Source: an uncultured Oscillospiraceae bacterium (lineage in GTDB: Bacteria; Bacillota; Clostridia; Oscillospirales; Ruminococcaceae). From it: a stretch of 45,319 nt of DNA. Positions 22,051-30,589 of this stretch are shown here, in pieces. Position 1 is the first letter of the stretch. The number at the start of each line of letters is the position of its first letter. Where the stretch lies: positions 1 through 45,319 of the forward strand of contig CAKSGA010000006.1 of assembly GCA_934454435.1 (NCBI GenBank), written 5' to 3'. The position numbers and the translations under genes were made by a program. Below the pieces are notes generated by a model. That model made no database searches. It was not told where the DNA came from and saw only the letters and a list, made by a program, of their open reading frames with translations.

Positions 22051-23376
22051 ATGAGCAAGGTAGTTAAGTTCGGCGGAAGCTCTCTCGCCGACGCAAAGCA
22101 GTTTAAGAAGGTCGCTGATATCATTCATGCGGACCCCGAAAGAAAGTACGTCGTTCCCTCCGCCCCCGGCAAGCGTTTCAAGGAGGACACCAAGGTAACA
22201 GACATGCTGTACCGCTGCTATGACGAGGTAGCAGTCCAGGGCAAGGATTTCGCAGAGTCCTTTGCACCTATCAAGGAGCGCTACAACGGTATCATCTCCG
22301 AGCTGGGTCTTTCCCTGAACCTCGATGAAGAGTTCGGGAAGATCGGCGAGAACTTCAGGGCCGCTGCCGGCAGCGACTACGCAGCGAGCCGTGGCGAGTA
22401 CCTCAACGGTATCGTCCTCGCAAATTACCTCGGTTATGAGTTCATCGACGCTGCACGTGCCATCTTCTTCGACAACAAGGGCAACTTCGACGCTGACATC
22501 ACTGACGCATGCCTCGGCGCTCTTCTCGACAAGACCCCCAAGGCGGTTATCCCGGGCTTCTACGGCGCAATGCCGGACGGCTCCATCAAGACGTTCTCAC
22601 GTGGCGGTTCTGACTTCACAGGCTCCGTTGTGGCAAAGGCTGCAAAGGTAGACCTCTACGAGAACTGGACCGACGTAAGCGGCTTCCTGGTAGCTGATCC
22701 CCGTATCGTTGAGAACCCCGAGGGCATCAGCGTTATCACATACTCCGAGCTGCGTGAGCTTTCCTACATGGGCGCAGGCGTGCTCCACGAGGACGCTATC
22801 TTCCCGGTAAGAAGCGCTAATATCCCGATCAACATCAAGAACACCAATGCTCCGCAGGACGCAGGTACACTTATCGTTCCTACCAGAAACGCACCCGCAA
22901 GCGAGCATGTAATCACCGGTATCGCCGGCAAGAAGAACTTCTCCGTAATCTCCATCGAGAAGGACAGAATGAACAGCAACAAGGGCTTCCTGCGCAAGCT
23001 GCTGCAGGTGCTCGAAAACCACGATATCTTCCCGGAGCATATGCCGACAGGTATCGACACGGTCAGCGTCGTTGTGAACTCCAACGAGCTTGACGGCCAG
23101 CGTGAGAAGCTCACGGAGCGCCTTGTAGAAGTCGTAAAGCCCGATCATTATGAGATCATTGACGGCCTGGCTCTTATCGCAGTCGTTGGACGTGGCATGA
23201 AGTCCGTCAAGGGTACTGCGACCCGTGTGTTCGCTGCGCTTTCCCATGCGAATATAAACATCAGAATGATCGACCAGGGCTCCAGCGAGCTCAACATCAT
23301 CGTAGGTATCGATGCAGTCGACTTTGAGAAGGCTGTCAAGGTGATCTACGATATGTTCATTCTCAGCGAGCAGTAA
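22051..23376 (+). CDS. lysC: Aspartate kinase
   Basis: Phosphorylates L-aspartate at the entrance to the Lys, Thr, Met and diaminopimelate pathway. A 441-residue monofunctional enzyme: N-terminal kinase domain with VVKFGGSSLA, then IPGFYGAMPDG and TFSRGGSDFTGS, and two C-terminal ACT domains (FSVISIEKDRMN; LALIAVVGRGM and NINIRMIDQGSSELNIIVG) for feedback control by Lys or Thr. ATG 22051 follows AAAGGGTC. No lysine riboswitch or T-box is visible in the short leader. The alternative N-terminal segment PSAPGKRF is the nucleotide-site variation usual in Clostridia. Confidence 0.92.
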   Translation: MSKVVKFGGSSLADAKQFKKVADIIHADPERKYVVPSAPGKRFKEDTKVTDMLYRCYDEVAVQGKDFAESFAPIKERYNGIISELGLSLNLDEEFGKIGENFRAAAGSDYAASRGEYLNGIVLANYLGYEFIDAARAIFFDNKGNFDADITDACLGALLDKTPKAVIPGFYGAMPDGSIKTFSRGGSDFTGSVVAKAAKVDLYENWTDVSGFLVADPRIVENPEGISVITYSELRELSYMGAGVLHEDAIFPVRSANIPINIKNTNAPQDAGTLIVPTRNAPASEHVITGIAGKKNFSVISIEKDRMNSNKGFLRKLLQVLENHDIFPEHMPTGIDTVSVVVNSNELDGQREKLTERLVEVVKPDHYEIIDGLALIAVVGRGMKSVKGTATRVFAALSHANINIRMIDQGSSELNIIVGIDAVDFEKAVKVIYDMFILSEQ

Positions 23377-23413
23377 GAATGACCGACCCGTTCACCAGTG
23401 AAAGGAGCTTGTT

Positions 23414-24757
23414 ATGAGCAGATCTCCGGCGGCGCTGATCCTTGTCCCTGCAATGCTTCTGTGCGGCTGTTCCCATAACAGCGCAGGCGCCCCGGGGGCA
23501 GCTCCGGCGGAGCCCGGCAGCGCAGAGCAGTTAGTGAATGTAGAAGCAGACGTGCCGGAGGAGCTTTCCGGTGAATGGTATCTTCTGGACTTTTCCGGCA
23601 TCAGCGAGCCGCAGAAGTGGGAATTCCGCAGCGGCGGGGTCCTGGTTGCCGGGGACGAAGAACGGGAGTGGAAGCTCAGAAACAGCATTTTCCGGAGGAG
23701 CGACAAGATCTATATCGACGGGGAGCGCTACGAGTTTACCCGCCTCGATGATGCGATCTATATATACAAGCTCGACGCAGGTTCGGTGTACTCCCTGTAT
23801 ACCGCTGACAGCGAGCAGTACCGGGAATATCTGAAGCAGCAGGAAGCCAAAAGGCGGAACGAGCAGATAAAGGCGGAATGCGCCGGGCTTTTTGAAGCCT
23901 ACCCGGATACCGACGGCTGGCTTGAGTTTGTCGGCGGCACGAATATCCCGCTGCTGGCTGACGTGGACTACATCACACGCTCCGCCGAAGAGGGCAGCTT
24001 CCACGTTTCAACGGTGAACGAGCTTGCGAGCGCTGCGTGGTATCTCAACACGCAGGACTGTGACTACATGAACATCTACCTTGAAGCGGACATCGACCTT
24101 TCCGGCGTTGAGTGGAAGCCTATAGGCTGGTACAGCGGTGACGGAAGAGATCACCCGTTCTGCGGAGGTATCGCTGGGAATGGTCATACGATAAGCAACA
24201 TGACCGTGAACACTGATCTGTACGGCGGCTTCCTCGGGTGGGAAACGGGCTGCGGAGTGGCTCATCTCAACTTCGACAGGGCGGAGGTCAACGGAGATTA
24301 TTGCGGCGTCCTGGCGGGTCAGGCGATAATGGGCAGCTTCTACAACGTCAACATAACCAACAGCGTGGTGAACGGCAGCAACTGCGGCTCGATGCTCGGC
24401 TGGGACGCAAACACCACAAAGGATAAATGCACCGCTGACGTGCTGGTGAACGGCGAGGAATTCGGGTACCTTTCCTTTAACGACAAGGAAAAGAGCGAGA
24501 TAGTCATTGAGAATCCCGTGGAGATAACCATAAGCGAGGACCATACGGTGACACGTCCCGAGGTGAGCGGCTACACGAACCTTGGCTGGCTGGTCAAGAT
24601 AGACGGCGTACAGGTGCTGCACCGCAACGCTGAGAACGAGCTCAGCTACTGTTATTTCGGCAGCGACCCGGGGCATTATGAGGTCTGCCTGACCGCTTTC
24701 GTGTCCGGGCAGTACGTCCCGATAAGCAACATAGTCAGGTACACTATAGAAGAATAA
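23414..24757 (+). CDS. Lipoprotein with GLUG-type repeats
   Basis: A 447-residue surface lipoprotein. Signal: MSRSPAALILVPAMLLCGC with acylated Cys19; then an Ala/Pro/Gly linker. Residues about 50-135 form a small beta-rich domain (GEWYLLDFSGIS, GVLVAGDEEREWKL), a basic coiled stretch (KQQEAKRRNEQIKAE) follows, and then a GLUG-like beta-helix: DIDLSGVEWKPIGWYSG, PFCGGIAGNGHTISNMTV, YGGFLGWETGCGVAHLNF, CGVLAGQAIMGSFYNVNI, NCGSMLGWD. A C-terminal Ig-like strand set (LGWLVKIDGVQVL) ends the protein. Such repeats occur in cell-surface adhesins; its ligand is unknown. 37 nt after lysC, 13 nt before the next gene. Confidence 0.75.
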   Translation: MSRSPAALILVPAMLLCGCSHNSAGAPGAAPAEPGSAEQLVNVEADVPEELSGEWYLLDFSGISEPQKWEFRSGGVLVAGDEEREWKLRNSIFRRSDKIYIDGERYEFTRLDDAIYIYKLDAGSVYSLYTADSEQYREYLKQQEAKRRNEQIKAECAGLFEAYPDTDGWLEFVGGTNIPLLADVDYITRSAEEGSFHVSTVNELASAAWYLNTQDCDYMNIYLEADIDLSGVEWKPIGWYSGDGRDHPFCGGIAGNGHTISNMTVNTDLYGGFLGWETGCGVAHLNFDRAEVNGDYCGVLAGQAIMGSFYNVNITNSVVNGSNCGSMLGWDANTTKDKCTADVLVNGEEFGYLSFNDKEKSEIVIENPVEITISEDHTVTRPEVSGYTNLGWLVKIDGVQVLHRNAENELSYCYFGSDPGHYEVCLTAFVSGQYVPISNIVRYTIEE

Positions 24758-24770
24758 GGGGGATACGGAT

Positions 24771-25967
24771 ATGGATTATACTGAATATCTGTCAAACGAC
24801 GGCATGAAGAAAGCTAAGCTCGGCGCTTACAAGACCCATATCGTCAAGAATATCGAGAAGATCGGTCAGAAGAAGCTGGTCATCATCGGCGGCGGTGAGG
24901 AGTACGACATTCTCATGCAGGCGCTCAGGCAGCTCCGCATGAAGGGCGTAAAGGTCCCCGACATCGCTTTCCGTGCGACAGTTTCCGAGGGCGGGGTTTC
25001 CGACCAGGACGATATCAGGTTCGTGAGCGAGCTCAGGGGCAAGTCTGCTTCGTTCTATGTGCTGATAGTTGCGCCGTATACTCCTCTTGAGGTCCAGCTC
25101 GCCGGAATGGCGGGAGTTATGGCGACCTCCGCAGGCATCGCAAAGGTACTGAAAAACCAGTGCGGCTTCACTGAAAACGGCTTCTGCGAGATGAACGAGC
25201 CGGCAGGCCTTGGCATGTCCCTTGCGAATATGAAGCTCAGCAAGGCGCTTTCCTCCGACGGAAAGCGTGCAGGCAGCATGGAAAGCTCCACGGCGCAGCA
25301 GCTCACTTCCTATAAGGATAAGATGAAGGGACAGAGGTGCTTTATTCTCGGCAGCACCGGTGCAAAGCTCGATGAGCTCAACGGGCTGATGAACGAGCAC
25401 GCTTTCGCATGCAACGAGTTCTGCGATTTCTTCTCGAGGACCCCACAGCGCCCGGAGTTCTACGTGCTGACAGAGGCTTCTTCATACCTCGGCAACGGAA
25501 AGTACATCGAGGGCATGGAGTGCTTCATCGACGGACGTATCAAGGTATTCGAGGATAAGTTCAAGAAGAAGCCTACTTATTTTAATGGACTCGGCGCAGG
25601 GCTCATCAACGGTCTGCCCACGTTCCAGGAGGCTGAGAGCACCCCGGAAACTGCAAAGATGTTCCCGATGTATGCGATGATACAGCTTGCGGTCTACATG
25701 GGCTTCAGCGAGATCTACCTGTACGGCTGGGACGGCTTGTTCCCGCTGGATATCGACAACGACGGCGCCGCAAGAAAGGCTCCCGAGGGTCAGACACCCG
25801 GTTTCCCTGCCGGCGCAAAGCAGCTGCTGGAGCAGGTAAAGAAGTTCGCAGAGAGCAGCGGCTCCAGGATGTTCAGCATGTGCGCTACCGATGGTTTCTC
25901 CATGCTGGATAAGGTGGAGTTCGGCAGTATCGACCTTTCCGCTTCGTCTATTTTCGGCAGACTCTGA
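24771..25967 (+). CDS. DUF115/MptE-like protein (tentative)
   Basis: A 398-residue soluble protein. The N-terminal 150 residues contain a nucleotide-binding-like strand and loop (KKLVIIGGGEEYDILM). The segment MKGQRCFILGSTGAKLDELN with a following conserved Asn (FACNEF) resembles the DUF115 / 6-hydroxymethylpterin pyrophosphokinase-like domain, also found in Maf flagellin glycosylation factors and capsule loci; QLAVYMGFSEIYLYGWDGLF fits the next DUF115 motif (GxxxIYLxGxD). Function is not established. In this position a role in modifying a surface glycan or flagellin is possible but unproven. Start ATG 24771 follows AAGGGGGATACGGAT. Confidence 0.5.
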   Translation: MDYTEYLSNDGMKKAKLGAYKTHIVKNIEKIGQKKLVIIGGGEEYDILMQALRQLRMKGVKVPDIAFRATVSEGGVSDQDDIRFVSELRGKSASFYVLIVAPYTPLEVQLAGMAGVMATSAGIAKVLKNQCGFTENGFCEMNEPAGLGMSLANMKLSKALSSDGKRAGSMESSTAQQLTSYKDKMKGQRCFILGSTGAKLDELNGLMNEHAFACNEFCDFFSRTPQRPEFYVLTEASSYLGNGKYIEGMECFIDGRIKVFEDKFKKKPTYFNGLGAGLINGLPTFQEAESTPETAKMFPMYAMIQLAVYMGFSEIYLYGWDGLFPLDIDNDGAARKAPEGQTPGFPAGAKQLLEQVKKFAESSGSRMFSMCATDGFSMLDKVEFGSIDLSASSIFGRL

Positions 25968-25998
25968 TCTGCTTATCCCCATTTTATAGGAGGGCACT

Positions 25999-26826
25999 AT
26001 GAGCCTTGCAGATGATCTGTTCATACAGAACTGCCGTGATATCCTGGAAAACGGCGTTTCCGATGAGGGGTGTGAAGTCCGCCCGCACTGGGAGGACGGC
26101 ACGCCGGCGCATACTATAAAGAAGTTCTGTATCGTCAACCGGTATGATCTCCAGAAGGAGTTCCCGATAATGACCCTGCGCCGGGTGTACTACCGCTCCG
26201 CTATTGACGAGATACTGTGGATATACCAGAAGAAATCCAACCGTGTCGCTGACCTTTCTTCCCATATCTGGGACGCCTGGGCGGACGAAAACGGCACCAT
26301 CGGCAAGGCTTACGGCTACCAGCTAGGCGTGAAGCACCACTACCCCGAGGGGGATTTCGACCAGGTGGATAAGGTGCTCTACGACCTGAAGCACTCCCCG
26401 AACAGCCGCCGTATCATGACCAACACCTACAATCACCACGACCTGTCGGAAATGCAGCTTGCCCCCTGCGCCTATTCCATGACGTTCAACGTCAGCGGGA
26501 ACAGGCTCAATGCTATCCTCAACCAGCGCAGCCAGGATATGCTCACCGCAAATAACTGGAACGTATGTCAGTATGCGGCGCTGCTGATCATGTTCGCAAA
26601 GTCCTCCGGTCTGGTGCCGGGGGAGCTGGTGCACGTCATAGCGGACGCACACATCTACGACCGCCATGTGGACGCAGTGAAGCGGCTCATCGGGAAGAAG
26701 CCCTACCCCGCCCCGGAAATGCAGGTGGAGGACATCACGGACTTCTACAGCTTCACGAAGAACAGTTTCACGGCGGTGGACTACAAGTACCACGAATTCA
26801 CCGACAAGATACCCGTTGCCATTTAA
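25999..26826 (+). CDS. thyA: Thymidylate synthase ThyA
   Basis: Makes dTMP from dUMP using methylene-tetrahydrofolate; cytoplasmic homodimer of 275 residues. Visible: the folate-side N-terminus (RRVYYRSAIDEILWIYQKKS), NSRRIMTNTYNHHDL, the catalytic Cys157 in LAPCAYS (variant of LPPCH found in Clostridia), NQRSQDMLTANNWNVCQYA and HVIADAHIYDRHVD. Typical length. ATG 25999 follows TAGGAGGGCACT. No dihydrofolate reductase gene follows; a Nudix hydrolase is the next gene, 9 nt downstream. Confidence 0.95.
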   Translation: MSLADDLFIQNCRDILENGVSDEGCEVRPHWEDGTPAHTIKKFCIVNRYDLQKEFPIMTLRRVYYRSAIDEILWIYQKKSNRVADLSSHIWDAWADENGTIGKAYGYQLGVKHHYPEGDFDQVDKVLYDLKHSPNSRRIMTNTYNHHDLSEMQLAPCAYSMTFNVSGNRLNAILNQRSQDMLTANNWNVCQYAALLIMFAKSSGLVPGELVHVIADAHIYDRHVDAVKRLIGKKPYPAPEMQVEDITDFYSFTKNSFTAVDYKYHEFTDKIPVAI

Positions 26827-26835
26827 GGAGGGCGC

Positions 26836-27360
26836 ATGGAACTCTGGGACGTCTACGACATGAACCGCCAGAAAACCGGTCAGACCGCCGTACGTGGAGA
26901 GGGGCTGCCCGAGGGCGGCTATCATCTGGTGGTGCACGTCTGCATACTTGGCTCTGACGGGAGAATGCTCATTCAGCAGCGGCAGCCGTTCAAGCACGGG
27001 TTCTCAGGGCTGTGGGACGTGAGCTGCGGGGGCTCGGCGCTCGCCGGGGAAAACAGCCCGCAGGCGGCGATGCGTGAGGCTTCGGAGGAGATCGGCGTGG
27101 AGCTCAGTCTTGACGGCGTACGCCCGCACTATTCCGTCAGCTTTGACGAGGGGTTCGACGACTGGTTCGTTGTGAAGTCCGACCCGGACATCTCTGCGCT
27201 GAAGCTGCAGTATGAGGAAGTCGGGGCGGTAAGGTGGGCGACTGAGCGGGAGATCTTTGAAATGATGGACAGGGGCGAGTTCATACCGTATTTCAGGGGG
27301 TTCATCTCCACCATATTCCGCACGGCGGACCAGTACGGCACGATACGGGAAACGCATTAA
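26836..27360 (+). CDS. Nudix hydrolase (IPP isomerase-like subgroup)
   Basis: A 174-residue Nudix protein that hydrolyses a nucleoside-diphosphate-linked compound; substrate unknown. The Nudix box GGSALAGENSPQAAMREASE-EIGVE fits GX5EX7REUXEEXGU. The N-terminal pattern ELWDVYDMNRQKTGQTAVRG with HLVVHVCIL is typical of the IDI-like branch (YfcD and relatives). It lies 9 nt after thyA and overlaps no gene; cleansing of the nucleotide pool alongside dTMP synthesis is possible but only inferred. Confidence 0.88.
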   Translation: MELWDVYDMNRQKTGQTAVRGEGLPEGGYHLVVHVCILGSDGRMLIQQRQPFKHGFSGLWDVSCGGSALAGENSPQAAMREASEEIGVELSLDGVRPHYSVSFDEGFDDWFVVKSDPDISALKLQYEEVGAVRWATEREIFEMMDRGEFIPYFRGFISTIFRTADQYGTIRETH

Positions 27361-27409
27361 CACACAACATTCACCCCGGACACGGGGCTTTTACGGAACA
27401 GAGGTAACA

Positions 27410-29410
27410 ATGTCAGAAGAAAAAAGACTTGCGGTGCTTATCGACAGCGATAATGTTTCCGCAAAATATGCACAGTTCATCATGAACGAGGTGCAGAAGT
27501 ACGGCGTGCCCACCTATAAGAGAGTTTACGGCGACTGGGAGAAGGGCGGCAACGGCTGGCATACTCCCGCAGTCAACTATTCCATCATGCCGGTGCAGCA
27601 GAACAGCTATGTCGCAGGTAAGAATGCAACAGACTTCTCCATGATAATCGACGCTATGGATATCCTCTACACGGGGAATGTGGACGGCTTCGTGCTTGTG
27701 ACCAGCGACAGCGATTTCACCCGCCTTGCCATTCGCCTGAGAGAAGCGGGAAAGCTGGTGGTCGGCATTGGCGAGCTCAAGACCCCCAGACCTTTCACGG
27801 TGAGCTGTCATCACTTCTGCTACCTCAACCAGATCGGCGAGATGGAGCAGCAGTATGATGAAGCGGCTATCAGAAAGGCAGTGCTCACATTCGTCACAGA
27901 GAACCAGGGCGAGCGGCTCGACCTTGCAAAGATCAGCGCCGTGCTGACTTCCAGGTTCGGCAATATCAACTTCGATGAGCTCGGCTACAAGAGGTTTTCC
28001 AGCTTCATCGACAGCTTCCCGGAGCTCCGCAGGAGCAACACGTTCGTTTCTGTCAAGAAGAAGCGCACCGCTCCCCCCGCCCCCGTGGAAAAGCCACAGG
28101 AGGTCACCGAGCAGTCGGTGGCTGCGGCTATCAGCGAGTACCTCAGCGAGCATGAGCCGGAGCAGGATAACATGCTCAAGATGGAGAGCTGGCTCAACAG
28201 CAGGTTCGGCAAGATAGACTTCGGGAAGCTCGGCAGCAGCAGGCTCGCCAAGTTCATCGACAGGCTGCCCCAGTTCACCAGGACCGGCACCCTGGTAAAG
28301 CCGGCGGACGTCCCTGCAGACAACACGGTCAGCGCTGAGAGCTATCGCCGTGAGGTCGTAAGCTACGCCGGGGACAACATGCCGGCGGGCGGAAATATCG
28401 GCCAGCTCAACAATCATCTCATGGAGGTTTTCGGAAGGAAGTACTTCAGGGACCTCGGCTTCAATGATTTCAAGTCGGCGCTGGAGTCCGTCACGGAAGT
28501 GCATGTGGACGGCAACCGTGTGTTCCTTTCCGTCCCCGCTGAGGAGCCGGAGAAGCCTGCAAATCTCCCCGGACCTGACATAATGGCGGTGTTTGCAAGG
28601 ATCCAGCAGTATGCAAAGGAGAACATGCCGGACGGCGGTAATATCGGTCAGCTCAACAATGAGCTGATGGGCGCTTACGGCAGGGACTACATCGACGCTC
28701 TCGGTTACGGAGATTTCAGGGCGCTGCTTTCTGCGGTGCCGGATATAAGGGTCAGCCGCAACCGTGCTTATTCGACGGTTCCCGTGGAGGTCATCGCTGA
28801 GGAGGTTCCTGCACAGCCCGAAGTGGTCGAAGCTCCCGCCGAGAACGTCCCCGCAGAGGAAAAGCGCAGGAACGCCGCCGAGGAAGTCGCAGAGGTGATA
28901 GCCGAGGTCAACGAGGTACCGCAGCCGGAGCCGCAGGAGCCCGCTGAACAGCAGGAAGCTCCCGCAGAGGTCCACGAAAAGGAATACGAGAAGCCGGAGC
29001 TCAACACGGTGAAGCGTGAGATACTCCAGTTCGTGGCGTCCTCTGAAAACGGCGGCAGCCTTTCAAGACTGGGCGGAGTGCTCGGAGCAAAGTACGGGCA
29101 TGATTTCCTGAAGCAGCTCGGTTTCACTTCCATGAGGAAGCTGGCGGCGGAGCTCAGCGGAACGGTCATCAGGAACAATAAGCTGTACATCAGTGATGAG
29201 TTCGCAAAGCAGACAGAGGAGATAGAGCAGTTCGTCAATGATTTCGCCCGCAGTGAGGGCAGCCACAGCATAAGGGCGCTGGGTATAAAGCTCCGGGAGC
29301 AGTTCGAGGGTTTCGACTTCCACAACTATGGATTTGCGAAATTCACGGATTTCATCAACGCCATCGACGGAGTAAAGGCGGACAGATATCACATCAGCCC
29401 GGTGGAATAA
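27410..29410 (+). CDS. NYN (PIN-like) nuclease with six OST-HTH/LOTUS domains
   Basis: A 666-residue protein. Residues 1-140 are a NYN domain with acidic positions in LAVLIDSDNVS (Asp12, Asp14), NATDFSMIIDAMD (Asp75, Asp81) and VTSDSDFTRL (Asp100, Asp102), as expected for a metal-dependent RNase. Six OST-HTH/LOTUS copies follow, at about 153-217, 236-297, 311-375, 391-458, 533-597 and 603-664, each with 'L..l...f..kFG...F..LG...f..fi...' and a final strand. Copies 3 and 4 are close duplicates (DNMPAGGNIGQLNNHLM and ENMPDGGNIGQLNNELM). An acidic Pro/Glu/Ala-rich linker separates copies 4 and 5. Known bacterial members have one or two copies. LOTUS domains bind RNA (including G-quadruplexes), so RNA decay or silencing is likely. 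Not an obvious toxin; no antitoxin beside it. Confidence 0.85.
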   Translation: MSEEKRLAVLIDSDNVSAKYAQFIMNEVQKYGVPTYKRVYGDWEKGGNGWHTPAVNYSIMPVQQNSYVAGKNATDFSMIIDAMDILYTGNVDGFVLVTSDSDFTRLAIRLREAGKLVVGIGELKTPRPFTVSCHHFCYLNQIGEMEQQYDEAAIRKAVLTFVTENQGERLDLAKISAVLTSRFGNINFDELGYKRFSSFIDSFPELRRSNTFVSVKKKRTAPPAPVEKPQEVTEQSVAAAISEYLSEHEPEQDNMLKMESWLNSRFGKIDFGKLGSSRLAKFIDRLPQFTRTGTLVKPADVPADNTVSAESYRREVVSYAGDNMPAGGNIGQLNNHLMEVFGRKYFRDLGFNDFKSALESVTEVHVDGNRVFLSVPAEEPEKPANLPGPDIMAVFARIQQYAKENMPDGGNIGQLNNELMGAYGRDYIDALGYGDFRALLSAVPDIRVSRNRAYSTVPVEVIAEEVPAQPEVVEAPAENVPAEEKRRNAAEEVAEVIAEVNEVPQPEPQEPAEQQEAPAEVHEKEYEKPELNTVKREILQFVASSENGGSLSRLGGVLGAKYGHDFLKQLGFTSMRKLAAELSGTVIRNNKLYISDEFAKQTEEIEQFVNDFARSEGSHSIRALGIKLREQFEGFDFHNYGFAKFTDFINAIDGVKADRYHISPVE

Positions 29411-29422
29411 CAGAGGTAAGGC

Positions 29423-30358
29423 ATGAAGAAGGACATCATTTACAGCCTTTCGTCACCGTACAGAGATGATTTCAGGGTGACGGGCTATCGCTTTGGAAAG
29501 GGCGGGAAGTCCTGCTGCATAATCGGTTCGGTCAGGGGCAACGAGATACAGCAGCTGTATATGTGCAGCCAGCTTGTGAAAACCCTTGACGCACTCGAGA
29601 AAAAGGGGTGTATCTCCTACGACCGGGAGATACTCATAATCCCATCAATAAACAGCTACGGCACGAATATCGGGAAGCGCTTCTGGTGTCTGGACAATAC
29701 GGACATCAACAGAATGTTCCCCGGTGACCCGGAGGGAGAAACCACCGAGCGCATCGCCGCCGGGGTGTTCTCAGAGATATGCAAGTATCAGTACGGGGTC
29801 CAGTTCGCCAGCTTTTATATTCAGGGAATGTTCATACCCCACGTCCGTATGATGAAGACCTGCAAGGAGAACACCAGCCTTGCGAACCTGTTCGGTCTGC
29901 CCTATGTGGTGCTGAGGACTCCCAGTGCCATGGACCAGGCTACGCTGAATTACAACTGGCAGGTCAGCGGAACGGCGGCGTTCTCGGTCTACACCAACGC
30001 TACCGAGAGCATTGACGAAAATTCGGCGGAGATGGGAGTTTCAGCGGTGCTGAGGTTCCTGTCGAGAATGGGCATAATAAAGTATCGCTGCCACGGCGGG
30101 TACATGGGCACTATCATTGACGAGGACGATATGATGGACGTCCGGTGCAATGCCGCAGGCATCTACCGCAGCATGAGAAAATGCGGCGACGAGGTCGAAA
30201 AGGGCGATCTTCTGGCGCAGGTGATTCACCCGTATGAGGGGACGGTCGTCAGCGAGGTCAGGGCGCCTGCGGAGGGGATCCTGTTCTTTGCACATCAGAG
30301 CCCTCTGGTCATGGAAAACACCGTGGTGTTCAAAATGATAAAAAGACTGCACAAGTAA
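29423..30358 (+). CDS. Succinylglutamate desuccinylase/aspartoacylase-like protein lacking canonical zinc ligands
   Basis: A 311-residue protein with the AstE/AspA fold: N-terminal alpha/beta metallocarboxypeptidase-like core and a C-terminal beta domain with a biotinyl-like turn (CGDEVEKGDLLAQVIHPYEG, then EVRAPAEGILFF). Landmarks such as LIIPSINSYGTNIGKRFW and DINRMFPG fit the family. The zinc motif HGxE is RGNE (38-41) and the second ligand region, usually DLH, reads VQFAS (126-130). The same changes appear to be a feature of a Firmicutes subgroup as I recall it, so the protein may use other residues (His140, or the His of CHGGY) or be non-catalytic. Last gene before a terminator; 12 nt after the NYN gene. 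Confidence 0.7.
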   Translation: MKKDIIYSLSSPYRDDFRVTGYRFGKGGKSCCIIGSVRGNEIQQLYMCSQLVKTLDALEKKGCISYDREILIIPSINSYGTNIGKRFWCLDNTDINRMFPGDPEGETTERIAAGVFSEICKYQYGVQFASFYIQGMFIPHVRMMKTCKENTSLANLFGLPYVVLRTPSAMDQATLNYNWQVSGTAAFSVYTNATESIDENSAEMGVSAVLRFLSRMGIIKYRCHGGYMGTIIDEDDMMDVRCNAAGIYRSMRKCGDEVEKGDLLAQVIHPYEGTVVSEVRAPAEGILFFAHQSPLVMENTVVFKMIKRLHK

Positions 30359-30364
30359 AATCGG

Positions 30365-30393
30365 AAGGGGTGACCGTTGGCCGCCCCTTTTTT
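30365..30393 (+). terminator. Terminator closing the lysC-to-AstE gene run
   Basis: AAGGGG pairs with CCCCTT, with additional pairs inside, and a run of T follows (CCCCTTTTTTTA). It starts 7 nt after the stop codon. Confidence 0.8.
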
Positions 30394-30554
30394 ATAATAA
30401 TATAGTATATATCAGGGTAAAAATCAAATACTCATTGTATATTGTTGTGCGTATTATGCGGAGAGTTCCAGATCAAGGCATTCTGTTGTGCATAGTGCAT
30501 AAATATGTGCGAAAAAAATAAGAAAAATTCTATATTGCAAATTCGCAAAAATCC

Positions 30555-30583
30555 TTGCAATTGGCGTTGTTATGTGGTAAAAT
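30555..30583 (+). promoter_or_regulatory. Promoter of the ribosomal protein superoperon
   Basis: TTGCAA, 17-nt spacer, TAAAAT, giving a start near 30590, about 300 nt upstream of rpsJ. Confidence 0.65.
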
Positions 30584-30589
30584 AACTGT

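Noticed and set aside
27413..28975. 520-residue ORF opposite the NYN gene
   Set aside because: It mirrors a GC-rich reading frame; its product is Leu/Arg/His-rich with no domain and no ribosome binding site.
29423..30358. Ordinary aspartoacylase or desuccinylase assignment
   Set aside because: The zinc-binding residues are not conserved, so naming the reaction would overstate the evidence.
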